Shown piece after piece: positions 13,096 to 20,821 of a stretch of 39,094 nucleotides of DNA. Below the pieces are notes generated by a model. That model saw only the letters and a program-made list of their open reading frames with translations, did no database searches and had not been told where the DNA came from. The stretch is from a virus. Position 1 is the first letter of the stretch, and every line of letters begins with the position of its first letter. The DNA lies in the IMG/VR virus record IMGVR_UViG_3300009790_000028, positions 1 through 39,094 of that record. One strand, given 5' to 3'. The position numbers and the translations under genes are program-made.

Positions 13096-14390
13096 GTTGT
13101 AAGACCGCCATCTAATGAAATTCTATCTTCTTTTTTGTTTCTAAGTTCTTGTACAATACTTCCACAGTTGTCTACACAAATTTCCATTCTAGGTTTAACA
13201 GGATCATCAGTACGATTGTTCCAACTGTCTTGTAAGTCTGTTTGAAAAAACTTATGTCCTAGTACATCTTCTAATGTGTGATGACTAGTATAGTTCCACT
13301 TGTCATCATATTTAGAAACATAGTTGTTGTGGTATGTATTGTTAGGTGTACCATCTGGGTTAGCTACATCTTTACGCCATGCTCTAGCAAAGTATGATGT
13401 AAAATGACAACAAACGTGTACACGACCATCCCATTCAATTTGTAACTTACCTTCGTTACCCCATGAGCACCAAATGTTACAGTTGTTGGCATAGTCTTCC
13501 ATACTGTTATCAAACTTTTCTACAACAAGTTTTTTAGCTTTCGCCTCCATAGACTTGTAATGATCTTCAGGTGGCTTATGTGATTTGTTTTCAAACTTTT
13601 TCTTTTTAACTTTACTAAAGCCTTCATGATCAAAGTCTGTTTCTTTTTCTTTTACACTTACTACACCTGTTTCAATTGCTTTTTCTCTCAATTGATTACT
13701 AATTCTTTCAGCCCATCTACTACGTCTTACATCAATTCTAACAAAGCCTAATTCTTTTGCTAATCTTTTTGCTTCTTCTATTTGATGTTTGTTATGATCA
13801 AACTCAATAATTTGCCATATAGCTTTACCACCAGCCTCCATAAAGTAACGAGCATTTTCTAATACTTTTTCATATGAACAGCCTCTACGATATAGTTGAT
13901 GTGTTTTATCATCAGTACCATCTAAAGCAAATATTAATTCTGAGTTGTTAGGGTTATATCTTTGACTTGCTAAATGTCCTAGGTCAGTCCAAAATTCTTT
14001 GTTTCTCATAGCACCGTTAGTACTAACCCATAAGTCAGTTCTACTGTTACGACCATTCTTTAATCTCTGTGACTTTACACTATCACTTACGTCAGCAATA
14101 TAATGAAGTATCTCAATCATATCTGGGTGATTAATAGCGTCACCAAATGAACCATTTAAGTCTAATGTTTTAAGTCCACCCATTACTGTAGGAGTAAAGA
14201 TATTCTTAATAGTACTCATAGGCATATTACCAGCACTACCTACTTTAATAGCTGGGTTAGGGTCGCCTTCTTTTAAATCTAAATGTGGTATGTCGCCTGA
14301 AACTCTTCTAAGACATTGTGGACAGAAACTATTACAGTTTGCTGTAATTTCTATTGTAATTCTTCGGAGTAATTTAGGGTCTAAGAACAT
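13092..14390 (-). CDS. Radical SAM protein with SPASM-like C-terminal cysteines
   Basis: A 432-residue radical SAM enzyme. Cys19-X3-Cys23-X2-Cys26 in EITANCNSFCPQCLRR binds the 4Fe-4S cluster for SAM cleavage. DGTDDKTHQLYRRG and the basic VRRSRWAERI are shared with a paralog at 26370-27614. A C-terminal cysteine set (CNIWCSWGNEGKL, RVHVCCHFTSY, ICVDNCGS) suggests an auxiliary cluster as in SPASM proteins that modify peptides. A late-type promoter precedes it, and a lectin-fold gene follows with overlap. The substrate, perhaps a virion protein, is unknown. Confidence 0.85.
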   Translation of the reverse strand: MFLDPKLLRRITIEITANCNSFCPQCLRRVSGDIPHLDLKEGDPNPAIKVGSAGNMPMSTIKNIFTPTVMGGLKTLDLNGSFGDAINHPDMIEILHYIADVSDSVKSQRLKNGRNSRTDLWVSTNGAMRNKEFWTDLGHLASQRYNPNNSELIFALDGTDDKTHQLYRRGCSYEKVLENARYFMEAGGKAIWQIIEFDHNKHQIEEAKRLAKELGFVRIDVRRSRWAERISNQLREKAIETGVVSVKEKETDFDHEGFSKVKKKKFENKSHKPPEDHYKSMEAKAKKLVVEKFDNSMEDYANNCNIWCSWGNEGKLQIEWDGRVHVCCHFTSYFARAWRKDVANPDGTPNNTYHNNYVSKYDDKWNYTSHHTLEDVLGHKFFQTDLQDSWNNRTDDPVKPRMEICVDNCGSIVQELRNKKEDRISLDGGLTT

Positions 14391-14407
14391 GATTAACTTA
14401 CTTTTAA

Positions 14408-14415
14408 GTATTTAT
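14408..14415 (-). promoter_or_regulatory. Late-type promoter (AATAAATAC) for the radical SAM unit
   Basis: AATAAATAC lies between the clamp-loader stop and the radical SAM ATG. If the start is five bases after the hexamer, the leader is only about 12 bases. There is no strong Shine-Dalgarno sequence, which fits short-leader late transcripts. Confidence 0.5.
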
Positions 14416-15335
14416 TAGGCCAGTTCAGCAAGTTCTACCAATGTTGCTGATAGGTTAATCTCTGGATCACTTACCATAGCATGATTAACTAATCCTTTTC
14501 TAATTGTTAAAATTGCTTTGTCTTGTCCTTCTACAGAGTCACTCCACAATTCTAAGTTATCATACATCCAACGAAACACATCTTCCATTTCATCTGGACG
14601 TACTTGACTACACAATAGTTGTCTAGCTTCTCTAATTTTACCAGCTTTAATCATGTCAACCATTTGTAGTTTATAATCTGCTGTAGCATTATCACTTTCT
14701 TGAGGATTTTGTAATACATTATCAACTGTATTCATTTGACATAAGTTTAAACATTTTCTCAAGTCTGGATACGTTGCTTTTACATAACTGTCTAAAACAT
14801 CTAAGTCAGGTGTTATACCTTCGTCTAACATTACCTTAGCTATTCTAGTTGTAAATTCTGTTACGTCTAGTTTCTCAATATGGAAACCTTGACATCTACT
14901 ATGTAATGCTGGAATAACTCTATTAGGATAGTTACAAGTTAAAATAAATCTTGCTGTGTTGGCATACATTTCCATAACACCACGTAATGCCGCCTGTCCG
15001 TTTGGACTAATATAATCTGCTTCGTCTAGTAGTACAACCTTAAAGTCACCAAATGGCATTGTTTGTACAAAGCCTGTAATCTTATCTCTAATTGTATCTA
15101 CAGAGTTTTCTCTACTAGCATTAATTTCTAGTATGTCATACTCGTCTACTTCTAATATGTTTAATAAAACTTTTGCTAGTGTTGTTTTGCCTACGCCTGG
15201 AGCACCACTAAACAATAAGTGTGGAATACTTTTCTCACTAACCCATCCTTGAACTTGATTCTTTTGTGCTTCATCTCTAAACACATAGTCTTCGATTGTT
15301 TTAGGTCTATACTTTTCAGTCCAAAGTTGTTTCAT
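14415..15335 (-). CDS. 44: Clamp loader ATPase (T4 gp44-like)
   Basis: A 306-residue AAA+ ATPase of the clamp-loader small subunit family, which loads the sliding clamp at replication forks. It starts MKQLWTEKYRPKTIEDYVF, as RFC/gp44 proteins do, with Walker A GAPGVGKT (44-51), Walker B VVLLDEADYI (100-109) and the SRC arginine-finger motif HSRCQGF (145-151). Length is like T4 gp44. The ATG follows GGAG at a good distance. The small subunit gp62 is not seen adjacent. A 51-codon ORF overlaps its start. Confidence 0.95.
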   Translation of the reverse strand: MKQLWTEKYRPKTIEDYVFRDEAQKNQVQGWVSEKSIPHLLFSGAPGVGKTTLAKVLLNILEVDEYDILEINASRENSVDTIRDKITGFVQTMPFGDFKVVLLDEADYISPNGQAALRGVMEMYANTARFILTCNYPNRVIPALHSRCQGFHIEKLDVTEFTTRIAKVMLDEGITPDLDVLDSYVKATYPDLRKCLNLCQMNTVDNVLQNPQESDNATADYKLQMVDMIKAGKIREARQLLCSQVRPDEMEDVFRWMYDNLELWSDSVEGQDKAILTIRKGLVNHAMVSDPEINLSATLVELAELA

Positions 15336-15471
15336 TTTGCTTTATGCTCCATTTTCTTGTAAAGAATTTAGTGTCGTATACTATCCAACCCCACATTCCG
15401 ATTTGATATAGTAACCCTGTTATCAAACAGAAATACATATAAAAGTTCCAGTCTTTAAAATACTCTAACAT
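15316..15471 (-). CDS. 51-residue membrane microprotein, possibly from a leaderless mRNA
   Basis: Encodes MLEYFKDWNFYMYFCLITGL and continues with LYQIGMWGWIVYDTKFFTRKW, an aromatic single membrane helix with a basic tail. The ATG lies 7 bases after a perfect TATAAT (15479-15484), so the transcript would start at or one base before it. An internal ATG at 15438 is an alternative. It overlaps the clamp-loader start by 20 bases. Not recognised. Confidence 0.45.
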   Translation of the reverse strand: MLEYFKDWNFYMYFCLITGLLYQIGMWGWIVYDTKFFTRKWSIKQNETTLD

Positions 15472-15478
15472 AACAAGT

Positions 15479-15508
15479 ATTATACTATAAACACTGGCTA
15501 CTTGTCAA
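15479..15508 (-). promoter_or_regulatory. Early promoter upstream of the clamp loader
   Basis: TTGACA (15503-15508), an 18-base spacer and a perfect TATAAT (15479-15484). It drives the 51-codon ORF and the clamp loader. Confidence 0.8.
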
Positions 15509-15721
15509 CTATTCTTTTGAAGATTTCTTGGAGAAATCGATATCCAAATCAACCAATCCATGGCTGACTTCTCTTGCTAATGCTCTAACGTCATCTAATA
15601 GGAATTGGCACCTTGCCTTATCATAAGATCCTGATGTCTTATATCGTTCTCTGTGAAGTTCAATGCCTCGCTCATGAAGAACGGATATCTTTTTATATAG
15701 GTGTTCAACACTATGTGACAT
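15509..15721 (-). CDS. Unknown small helical protein
   Basis: A 70-residue charged protein, MSHSVEHLYKKISVLHERGI, with a second helix QFLLDDVRALAREVSHGL. There are no membrane segments. It starts 6 bases after the GroES-like gene, so the two are probably co-translated. No family assigned. Confidence 0.6.
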   Translation of the reverse strand: MSHSVEHLYKKISVLHERGIELHRERYKTSGSYDKARCQFLLDDVRALAREVSHGLVDLDIDFSKKSSKE

Positions 15722-15727
15722 AATAAT

Positions 15728-16144
15728 CTAGTTGCCCGCCATTGGGTTTGCTGGTTCAAATGTTGCTATAGAACCAAACACTTCTTCTGGACATTCATCT
15801 GATACTGCTAGAATATCTTTTGGGTCAGCTCGTCTAAGTTTTCTAATTTCACCAGTATCAGAATCTTCAAAGTCAATTCCTCTACTCCAACGACCGTGGT
15901 CAATTAATATCCAATCGCCAACTTTGTAGTCGTCTTTGTTTGCTGGTCCTTTAGCATAGACTCTACCCCAACGAGCTTTAATCCCTTCGTCTGTTCCATC
16001 ATCTGATTGAATAATAATTCCACCTGATGTTGTTCTTTCTCCGAAGTTCATATCTTCGATGATAACATTATCCTTTATAGGAATAAGTTTACCTTTGATG
16101 GCGTTTAATTGTTGTACTTTGCCACCGATCTTACTAGTATCCAT
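15728..16144 (-). CDS. GroES-like co-chaperonin (T4 gp31 counterpart)
   Basis: A 138-residue protein with the GroES fold pattern: LIPIKDNVIIEDMNFGERTT and a mobile-loop-like GGIIIQSDDGTDEGIKARWGRVYAKGP, followed by YKVGDWILIDHGRW and ILAVSDE. GroES is about 95 residues; extra N- and C-terminal tails are present here as in T4 gp31, which replaces GroES for folding the major capsid protein with GroEL. It overlaps the upstream acidic protein by one base. Confidence 0.88.
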   Translation of the reverse strand: MDTSKIGGKVQQLNAIKGKLIPIKDNVIIEDMNFGERTTSGGIIIQSDDGTDEGIKARWGRVYAKGPANKDDYKVGDWILIDHGRWSRGIDFEDSDTGEIRKLRRADPKDILAVSDECPEEVFGSIATFEPANPMAGN

Positions 16145-16770
16145 TATACTCTTTTTACTCCGGGCTTATCTTTTATTTGTTGTGATTCGGTCTTCTCTTT
16201 CACAACAGGTTTAGTAGTTTTAACTTTTGCTACTGCTGAAGCTAAACCACCACGTGGTTGTTCTATTGACTCTTCGCTAACAGTCTCTTCCTCAACCTCG
16301 GGGGTACTTTTAACTTCACTATCATCTTGACTGTGGTTGTCTTCTTCAGGAACTTCCACCGCTGGCTTTTCGTTTGTTTGTACTACTTGAGCCGTTGATG
16401 CTAATGCTGATGCTAGATCATTACTTGAGATAAAATCCTCAGGGTTTTCATCTTCTACTTCAGCAAGAATAGGATCTTTTGCTACTGCTGATTTAACATT
16501 AACTGAGTCTGCTTGGGGAACATCTGGTTGTACGTTTTCTACTGTGCCATCTGGGATAGGACGATCTTGTGGAATAGTACCATTGTGAATTCTGTAATAG
16601 TCTGCCATTACTTCCTCACGTTTTTTTACTACTTCGCCGCCTTCTCCTAGCTTGTCTCCACGAGCATTTACACCCATGTTACCCACAGCAATAGTTTCTT
16701 CGCCTTTAAGAGCTAAAGTGTCAAAGTCAATTCTTTTGCCACTTGCTGTCTTATATTCTCTTTTTGCCAT
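16144..16770 (-). CDS. Acidic, largely disordered protein of unknown function
   Basis: A 208-residue protein that starts MAKREYKTASGKRIDFDTLA. After a small basic N-terminus it becomes Glu/Ser/Val-rich with no fold pattern (VPEEDNHSQDDSEVKSTPE). The C-terminus is basic. It lies just upstream of the GroES-like gene with overlap, so it may be an assembly or scaffolding partner; that is only inference. CTAGGAGAAAA precedes the ATG. Confidence 0.6.
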   Translation of the reverse strand: MAKREYKTASGKRIDFDTLALKGEETIAVGNMGVNARGDKLGEGGEVVKKREEVMADYYRIHNGTIPQDRPIPDGTVENVQPDVPQADSVNVKSAVAKDPILAEVEDENPEDFISSNDLASALASTAQVVQTNEKPAVEVPEEDNHSQDDSEVKSTPEVEEETVSEESIEQPRGGLASAVAKVKTTKPVVKEKTESQQIKDKPGVKRV

Positions 16771-16798
16771 GTTTTTCTCCTAGTTATATATGTATATA

Positions 16799-17308
16799 TT
16801 ATCTTAAGAACTCAGAGAAGTCTAAACTGTAATATATAGGATTAATCCTATTAATTCCAATTTTGTACAATACAAAACTAGATACACTTGAACCTCTGCC
16901 AACTCCCCAAACTACATTGTTTTTCTTCATAGTTTGGACAAGATAATACATAAAGTTTAATAAAGGTAATAAACCTCTATCCTGATAAGCCATTAGTTCT
17001 TGCCCAGCTCTTTGTAACTCAGCATCACCTTCACATTGTTCTAATACCCATTTAGCTATGTCAAAGTCAACATACTCTTTAGGCATAAACCAATCTTGTT
17101 GTCTGGCTTTATCAAATTCTTCTATACTTACATCTAAATCAGTATACTGTTTTATATTTGGTATGTCACTATATAAATCTTCTACTGCTTTATTAAATTT
17201 AGTAGGGTCTTCTAATAACAGATCTTCTAGCGATACTTTTGGCTTTTTATAGACCAAACGTACTGCTTCATTTTCTGTAAAATATACTCTACCAAACTTA
17301 TCTTTCAT
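16799..17308 (-). CDS. Fragment related to bacterial DNA polymerase III alpha (DnaE)
   Basis: A 169-residue protein whose C-terminus, GVGRGSSVSSFVLYKIGINR and on to YSLDFSEFLR, matches the DnaE palm segment GPGRGSGAGSLVAY..FERFL. In full DnaE this is directly followed by the catalytic DFD motif, but here the ORF stops at a TAA right after FLR. So it lacks catalytic aspartates and cannot be a polymerase alone. It may bind nucleotide phosphates or compete with the host polymerase. The ATG at 17308 lies six bases after a perfect TATAAT (17315-17320), so a leaderless start is likely; the longer frame to 17332 would start inside the promoter. Confidence 0.75.
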   Translation of the reverse strand: MKDKFGRVYFTENEAVRLVYKKPKVSLEDLLLEDPTKFNKAVEDLYSDIPNIKQYTDLDVSIEEFDKARQQDWFMPKEYVDFDIAKWVLEQCEGDAELQRAGQELMAYQDRGLLPLLNFMYYLVQTMKKNNVVWGVGRGSSVSSFVLYKIGINRINPIYYSLDFSEFLR

Positions 17309-17314
17309 ATTATT

Positions 17315-17343
17315 ATTATACTGTATTTCCAACGTAATGTCAA
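17315..17343 (-). promoter_or_regulatory. Early promoter with start codon at +1 (leaderless)
   Basis: TTGACA (17338-17343), 17-base spacer, TATAAT (17315-17320), six bases, then the ATG at 17308. Sequence around it is nearly the same as the promoter at 17578-17606 (GATTGACATTAC and AATACAGTATAATAAT in both). Confidence 0.82.
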
Positions 17344-17540
17344 TCTATCTCTGATCTGACTATATGTTTTCTTAATGCTCTAACAAGTTCTTCTATCTTG
17401 TCTACTACTGCTATCATATCTTTATCAGTAATATACTTTTGTCTTTCTCTCAACTTGTCATATTCCTTTAATGGTATTGTTACCATACTTTGTTCATTTT
17501 CGTATGTTTTGTCGCTGTCGTAATCGTCAACACTTGTCAT
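17340..17540 (-). CDS. Unknown small coiled-coil protein
   Basis: A 66-residue protein, MTSVDDYDSDKTYENEQSMV, followed by a helix LKEYDKLRERQKYITDKD and VDKIEELVRALRKHI. The ATG follows AGGAGGGTT. Its promoter is at 17578-17606. No family recognised. Confidence 0.65.
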   Translation of the reverse strand: MTSVDDYDSDKTYENEQSMVTIPLKEYDKLRERQKYITDKDMIAVVDKIEELVRALRKHIVRSEID

Positions 17541-17577
17541 AACCCTCCTAGGTTATTGTTAGTTTGTTTTTGCCATT

Positions 17578-17606
17578 ATTATACTGTATTTTTATAGTAA
17601 TGTCAA
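17578..17606 (-). promoter_or_regulatory. Early promoter for the 17540 gene
   Basis: TTGACA (17601-17606), 17-base spacer and TATAAT (17578-17583). It overlaps the end of the upstream 17603-18271 gene. Confidence 0.8.
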
Positions 17607-18271
17607 TCTTTTCCGCCCGGAATAACTTTTGGTTGCCATCTCCAAGGTCCTTTTATTACCTTTTTAGCTAACTCAGATACTTTTTTATCTATTGGGTTTT
17701 CTTTGGCTTCCCAACCCAATCCAATGTCTTTCCATTTAAAATTACCGTCATACCATTCTACTTTTTGATCTTCTTTTTTCTTACTAACCTTATCATATGT
17801 TGCCAAGTCTGGCCTAAACCACCAAGGGTCTAAAAACTTATATTGCTTAAACCATTTAGCTTTCTCATACATTAACAAAGGTTGATCGTCTTCAAATACA
17901 TATGAAACATTATCGCCTACATCACTTGATACTTCAATTGCTTTAATTTCAAAAGCACCTTCACATATTGTTTCAAGTTTACAAAATAAAGCAATAGCCA
18001 CAGCTTGATCAAATACATGGCTTGGAAGCTCTATTAAATTTAAGGCAGGAAACTGTTTCCTAATGCTGTTCTTTCTTTTTGATTTATAATCTATAAAAGC
18101 AGAGTTGTGTAGTATGAAGTCAGTAAAGAATTTAATACGTTCAAAGGCAATGTTTTGGTGTAGTAAGTTATTAGTTTTAATTAAGATGTGTAACCTAATG
18201 TCATAGTTATTAGGTAAAATTGTTTTCTCAGAAATTACAAGTGATGTGAATTCTCTTGTCCAGTTAATCAT
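17603..18271 (-). CDS. Unknown protein of 222 residues
   Basis: Starts MINWTREFTSLVISEKTILP, rich in Phe, Tyr and Lys. It has a Trp-rich late part (YKFLDPWWFRPDLATYD, KWKDIGLGWEA, GPWRWQPKV). I chose the ATG at 18271, which overlaps the upstream stop (ATGATTAA), over one 12 bases earlier. No domain is recognised. It belongs to the MazG-RpiB unit by spacing. Confidence 0.6.
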   Translation of the reverse strand: MINWTREFTSLVISEKTILPNNYDIRLHILIKTNNLLHQNIAFERIKFFTDFILHNSAFIDYKSKRKNSIRKQFPALNLIELPSHVFDQAVAIALFCKLETICEGAFEIKAIEVSSDVGDNVSYVFEDDQPLLMYEKAKWFKQYKFLDPWWFRPDLATYDKVSKKKEDQKVEWYDGNFKWKDIGLGWEAKENPIDKKVSELAKKVIKGPWRWQPKVIPGGKD

Positions 18272-18533
18272 TTTCGCCAACATCTAAAGGGTCCAGGTTC
18301 TCCGGATCTCGTCTGTTCTTTGGCTTATCTTCGTCTTCTGGTTTCTTGTTGAGATCACGGCTTCTTTTAGACAGTTCTTCTGAAGTTTCAAATAGCATAT
18401 TACGAACTTGGTCTACTACTTCTTGTCTTCCGAACTGAATTGCTTCTGCCAGTCTGGCATTAAGTTTACTAATACGTTTAGTTAAATCATCTATACTTAA
18501 CTCTGATAAGTTTGGTGATAGTGGGTTAAACAT
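18264..18533 (-). CDS. Small charged helical protein
   Basis: An 89-residue protein. A helical N-terminal part (LSELSIDDLTKRISKLNARL, EVVDQVRNMLFETSEELSK) is followed by a disordered Lys/Glu/Asp/Pro tail. It overlaps the kinase-like gene by 8 bases and the next gene by 8 bases. Function unknown. Confidence 0.6.
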   Translation of the reverse strand: MFNPLSPNLSELSIDDLTKRISKLNARLAEAIQFGRQEVVDQVRNMLFETSEELSKRSRDLNKKPEDEDKPKNRRDPENLDPLDVGEND

Positions 18534-19071
18534 TTAATTTTCCTATTTTATTAAAACCTATTTCTCTACATACATTATTTAAGCCTTGATCTAATGAGTC
18601 ATACCCATTAACGATATTCCAAGAATCAGGATCAATTACTTTAAAACTAAAATCTTCTAACACTAATACATTCCATGTTTCTAAATCACAATGGCACCAA
18701 AACTTATTATCTGGCAAACTTTTACTAAACTCTAATCCATCATTCCAACAAGTAGTTAATGTCTTTAACAAGTTTATTCCATGTTCTTTAGTAAATGGAA
18801 CGTCTTGTAGTATTGTTTTATGATCGATCCATTGTGCTACTGTGCCATAGTTGGGTATGTATTCCATAGAATAATAATCATCACCTATCTCTTCTACTCT
18901 AAGGTATTTGTTATTTTGCTGTTGAAAACGTCTGTAACAATCGTACCATTCGACTGATGGTTTACGTTGTAATAACTTCTTAACCATAACGTTTTTATTA
19001 GCATCATACCTTACTAACGACACATTGTCGTTCTTAAATATTTGATCAGGGCTTGGCTTAACGATATCCAA
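18526..19071 (-). CDS. Kinase-fold protein (aminoglycoside/choline kinase-like)
   Basis: A 181-residue protein with a short kinase-like C-lobe. His127-Cys-Asp129-Leu-Glu-Thr-Trp-Asn134 is a Brenner-type HxDxxxxN catalytic loop, and VIDPDSW (145-151) supplies the metal-binding Asp as DFG equivalent. KNVMVKKLL (26-34) and YYSMEYIPNYGTVAQ resemble the N-lobe and hinge of APH/choline-kinase-like proteins. It is shorter than typical members (about 260+), so the N-lobe is minimal. The substrate (small molecule or protein) is unknown. It overlaps RpiB by 14 bases. Confidence 0.7.
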   Translation of the reverse strand: MDIVKPSPDQIFKNDNVSLVRYDANKNVMVKKLLQRKPSVEWYDCYRRFQQQNNKYLRVEEIGDDYYSMEYIPNYGTVAQWIDHKTILQDVPFTKEHGINLLKTLTTCWNDGLEFSKSLPDNKFWCHCDLETWNVLVLEDFSFKVIDPDSWNIVNGYDSLDQGLNNVCREIGFNKIGKLNV

Positions 19072-19540
19072 ACTTCTTTAACCTTTTAGTGTGCCTACCA
19101 CCTTCAAAGTCAGTAGTTAAAAATGCTTCTACTATTTTGTTTGCTTGTCTAGGAGTAGTAAAGTCAGCACCTAAACAAAGAACGTTGGCGTTGTTATGTA
19201 GTCTAGCCATTTTTGCTTCTTGTGTTGTTCTTACTGTAACAGCTCTAACATAAGGAAGTCTATTAGCGGCCATACATACACCAAAGCCTGATCCACATAT
19301 TAAAATGCCTCTGTTAAAACATTGCCAGTCTGCATTTTTCTTATCTGGTGTTTCTAATTCTTTAGCTAAAGCCTGAACTGTATCAGGATAGTCTACATTA
19401 ATTAATTCAGTATGTGGTCCAGTATCTAAGAAAGTTGTAATATTAAATTTTGTTTCTTTATCGATAGGTGTTAAATAATTTGTTAGATGTTCTTTAAGTT
19501 CGTAGCCTCTGTGATCTGAGCCAATTACTAAATCAATCAT
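19058..19540 (-). CDS. rpiB: Ribose-5-phosphate isomerase B-like (RpiB/LacAB family)
   Basis: A 160-residue protein with RpiB landmarks: IGSDHRGYELKEHL at the N-terminus (phosphate/substrate loop), LICGSGFGVCMAANR (79-93) with the catalytic Cys region and Gly loop, and ARLHNNANVLCLGADF. RpiB interconverts ribulose- and ribose-5-phosphate, which feeds PRPP and nucleotide synthesis. It overlaps MazG (ATGA) and the kinase-like gene, so the three form a tight unit. A host-derived metabolic gene. Confidence 0.92.
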   Translation of the reverse strand: MIDLVIGSDHRGYELKEHLTNYLTPIDKETKFNITTFLDTGPHTELINVDYPDTVQALAKELETPDKKNADWQCFNRGILICGSGFGVCMAANRLPYVRAVTVRTTQEAKMARLHNNANVLCLGADFTTPRQANKIVEAFLTTDFEGGRHTKRLKKFGYR

Positions 19541-19941
19541 AGGTCCCCTTCTTTACGATTCTCTGAATAGTGTACATCAAATTCTCCACCAGGGTAACGT
19601 GACTTTAGTTTGTTTACGTTTTCCTCTATCACTTCATTTGGGTCAAGACCCAATGCCCTACAAGAATTAACCCAGTACCACATAATATCACCAAGTTCTC
19701 GTTTAGCATGAAATTTAGTTTCATCATCCAATGGCTTACCTTGAAATATACATTTCTTAACAATTTCAGCAAACTCTCCTCCTTCACTAGCTAATCCGAT
19801 AGCACCTGTTAGAAGTAACGCCATGTTATTTCCAGTAGTAGCATCTAATATCTTCAGGTGAGTTGTTAAAGCGTCTGTGTTACCCGATTCCTTACTTGTA
19901 ACTTCTTTAACAAAATCCGAATAGTTGTTTAAAATAGTCAT
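19537..19941 (-). CDS. mazG: MazG-like nucleoside triphosphate pyrophosphohydrolase
   Basis: A 134-residue all-helical protein. GGEFAEIVKKCIFQGKPLDD and KRELGDIMWYWVNSCRALGL carry the EExx(12)ExxD metal-binding pattern of the MazG/HisE-like fold, and EENVNKLKSRYPGGEF is the usual C-terminus. Phage MazG enzymes hydrolyse dNTPs or ppGpp-like nucleotides. The ATG follows GGAGGAAA and the gene is first after a good promoter. Confidence 0.9.
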   Translation of the reverse strand: MTILNNYSDFVKEVTSKESGNTDALTTHLKILDATTGNNMALLLTGAIGLASEGGEFAEIVKKCIFQGKPLDDETKFHAKRELGDIMWYWVNSCRALGLDPNEVIEENVNKLKSRYPGGEFDVHYSENRKEGDL

Positions 19942-19973
19942 TCATTTCCTCCATGAGCTTATAATATTGTTTA

Positions 19974-20003
19974 ATTATAACAGACTCGGAGGGCCGAAGT
20001 CAA
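19974..20003 (-). promoter_or_regulatory. Early promoter for the mazG-rpiB-kinase unit
   Basis: TTGACT (19998-20003), 18-base spacer and TATAAT (19974-19979), followed by a roughly 27-base leader with GGAGGAAA. Confidence 0.8.
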
Positions 20004-20032
20004 GTAAAATATTTCAATTAATTGGATTAGTA

Positions 20033-20794
20033 TTAAGAACTTGCGGCTAGTGTAGCCTTTTTCCAAATGTTAGCTGAACCATCGTAGTCATTTGTACAAA
20101 CATATATAGCATTGGCGTCAATGGCTATCATTCCTGCTTTGTCGCCTGCTGAACCAACACCTGTTTTGGCAGAGGAAGCCAAACCAATTTGAAAAGTGTC
20201 ACCGTGTACTTTATTTGGAGATCTATTTAAGTCTTCAATAGCAATACTTGTTCCACTATCATATGAAGAAAACTTAAATCTGTATTTGCCTGTTGTAGCA
20301 AATGAAATTTTTCTATTTGAGCTGTTATAATCAGCTAGTTCACTAACGCCAATTGTACAAGTTGTAGGTAATTCTACTTTATGTCCTGTACTTGCTACGT
20401 TAATTTCAACTGTAACGTGACCTATTTTGCCACTTGCTGGAAAGTTAGAAAATGCTAAAGCAATATCACCACTTGTTTGAACAGTTTGGAAGTGGCCGGA
20501 TTGAAAGTCAATTGCTACTGAACCTGAGTTAGTACCTTTGTCCACTTTCGTTTCGGACATATCTTTAAGTTCAAAGTCTTCTAATACAGCACCAGCACCG
20601 TCATTTGATAATGATGAACCAGTTAAAGCACTTTTTAATAATGCTTTGCTCTGTAAGTCTTCTAATTCTGTTTTAGCTGACGTTAAATTCGTCTTGATAT
20701 TATTAAAATTATCTCTAAAGCCCTGTGAATCATTGTCTTGCCCAGCTACTGGGAAAGTTACACTGATGTTATTTGGGTTAATGCTACTTGCCAT
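20033..20794 (-). CDS. Tail-fibre/virion-associated protein (small)
   Basis: A 253-residue protein. It starts MASSINPNNISVTFPVAGQD and has DSQGFRDNFNNIKTNLTSAK, an attachment-like N-terminal helix region like the modules of the next two fibre genes. The rest is Ser/Thr/Gly/Asn-rich beta structure with no membrane span. A late promoter overlaps the end of the preceding 774-residue gene. It is probably a fibre or baseplate-decorating protein. Confidence 0.7.
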   Translation of the reverse strand: MASSINPNNISVTFPVAGQDNDSQGFRDNFNNIKTNLTSAKTELEDLQSKALLKSALTGSSLSNDGAGAVLEDFELKDMSETKVDKGTNSGSVAIDFQSGHFQTVQTSGDIALAFSNFPASGKIGHVTVEINVASTGHKVELPTTCTIGVSELADYNSSNRKISFATTGKYRFKFSSYDSGTSIAIEDLNRSPNKVHGDTFQIGLASSAKTGVGSAGDKAGMIAIDANAIYVCTNDYDGSANIWKKATLAASS

Positions 20795-20813
20795 TTTCTA
20801 TTCTCCGTATACT

Positions 20814-20821
20814 GTATTTAG
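20814..20821 (-). promoter_or_regulatory. T4-type late promoter (CTAAATAC) for the 20794 gene
   Basis: CTAAATACAGTATAC, 20 bases before the ATG, with GGAGAA between. Its flank matches the late promoter at 2970-2978. Confidence 0.7.

Noticed and set aside
17332-17603. In-frame ATGs extending genes into promoter sequence (for example 17332, 38942, 6220)
   Set aside because: These place the start codon upstream of or inside a -35/-10 pair, and a better start with a Shine-Dalgarno sequence or a +1 position lies downstream.
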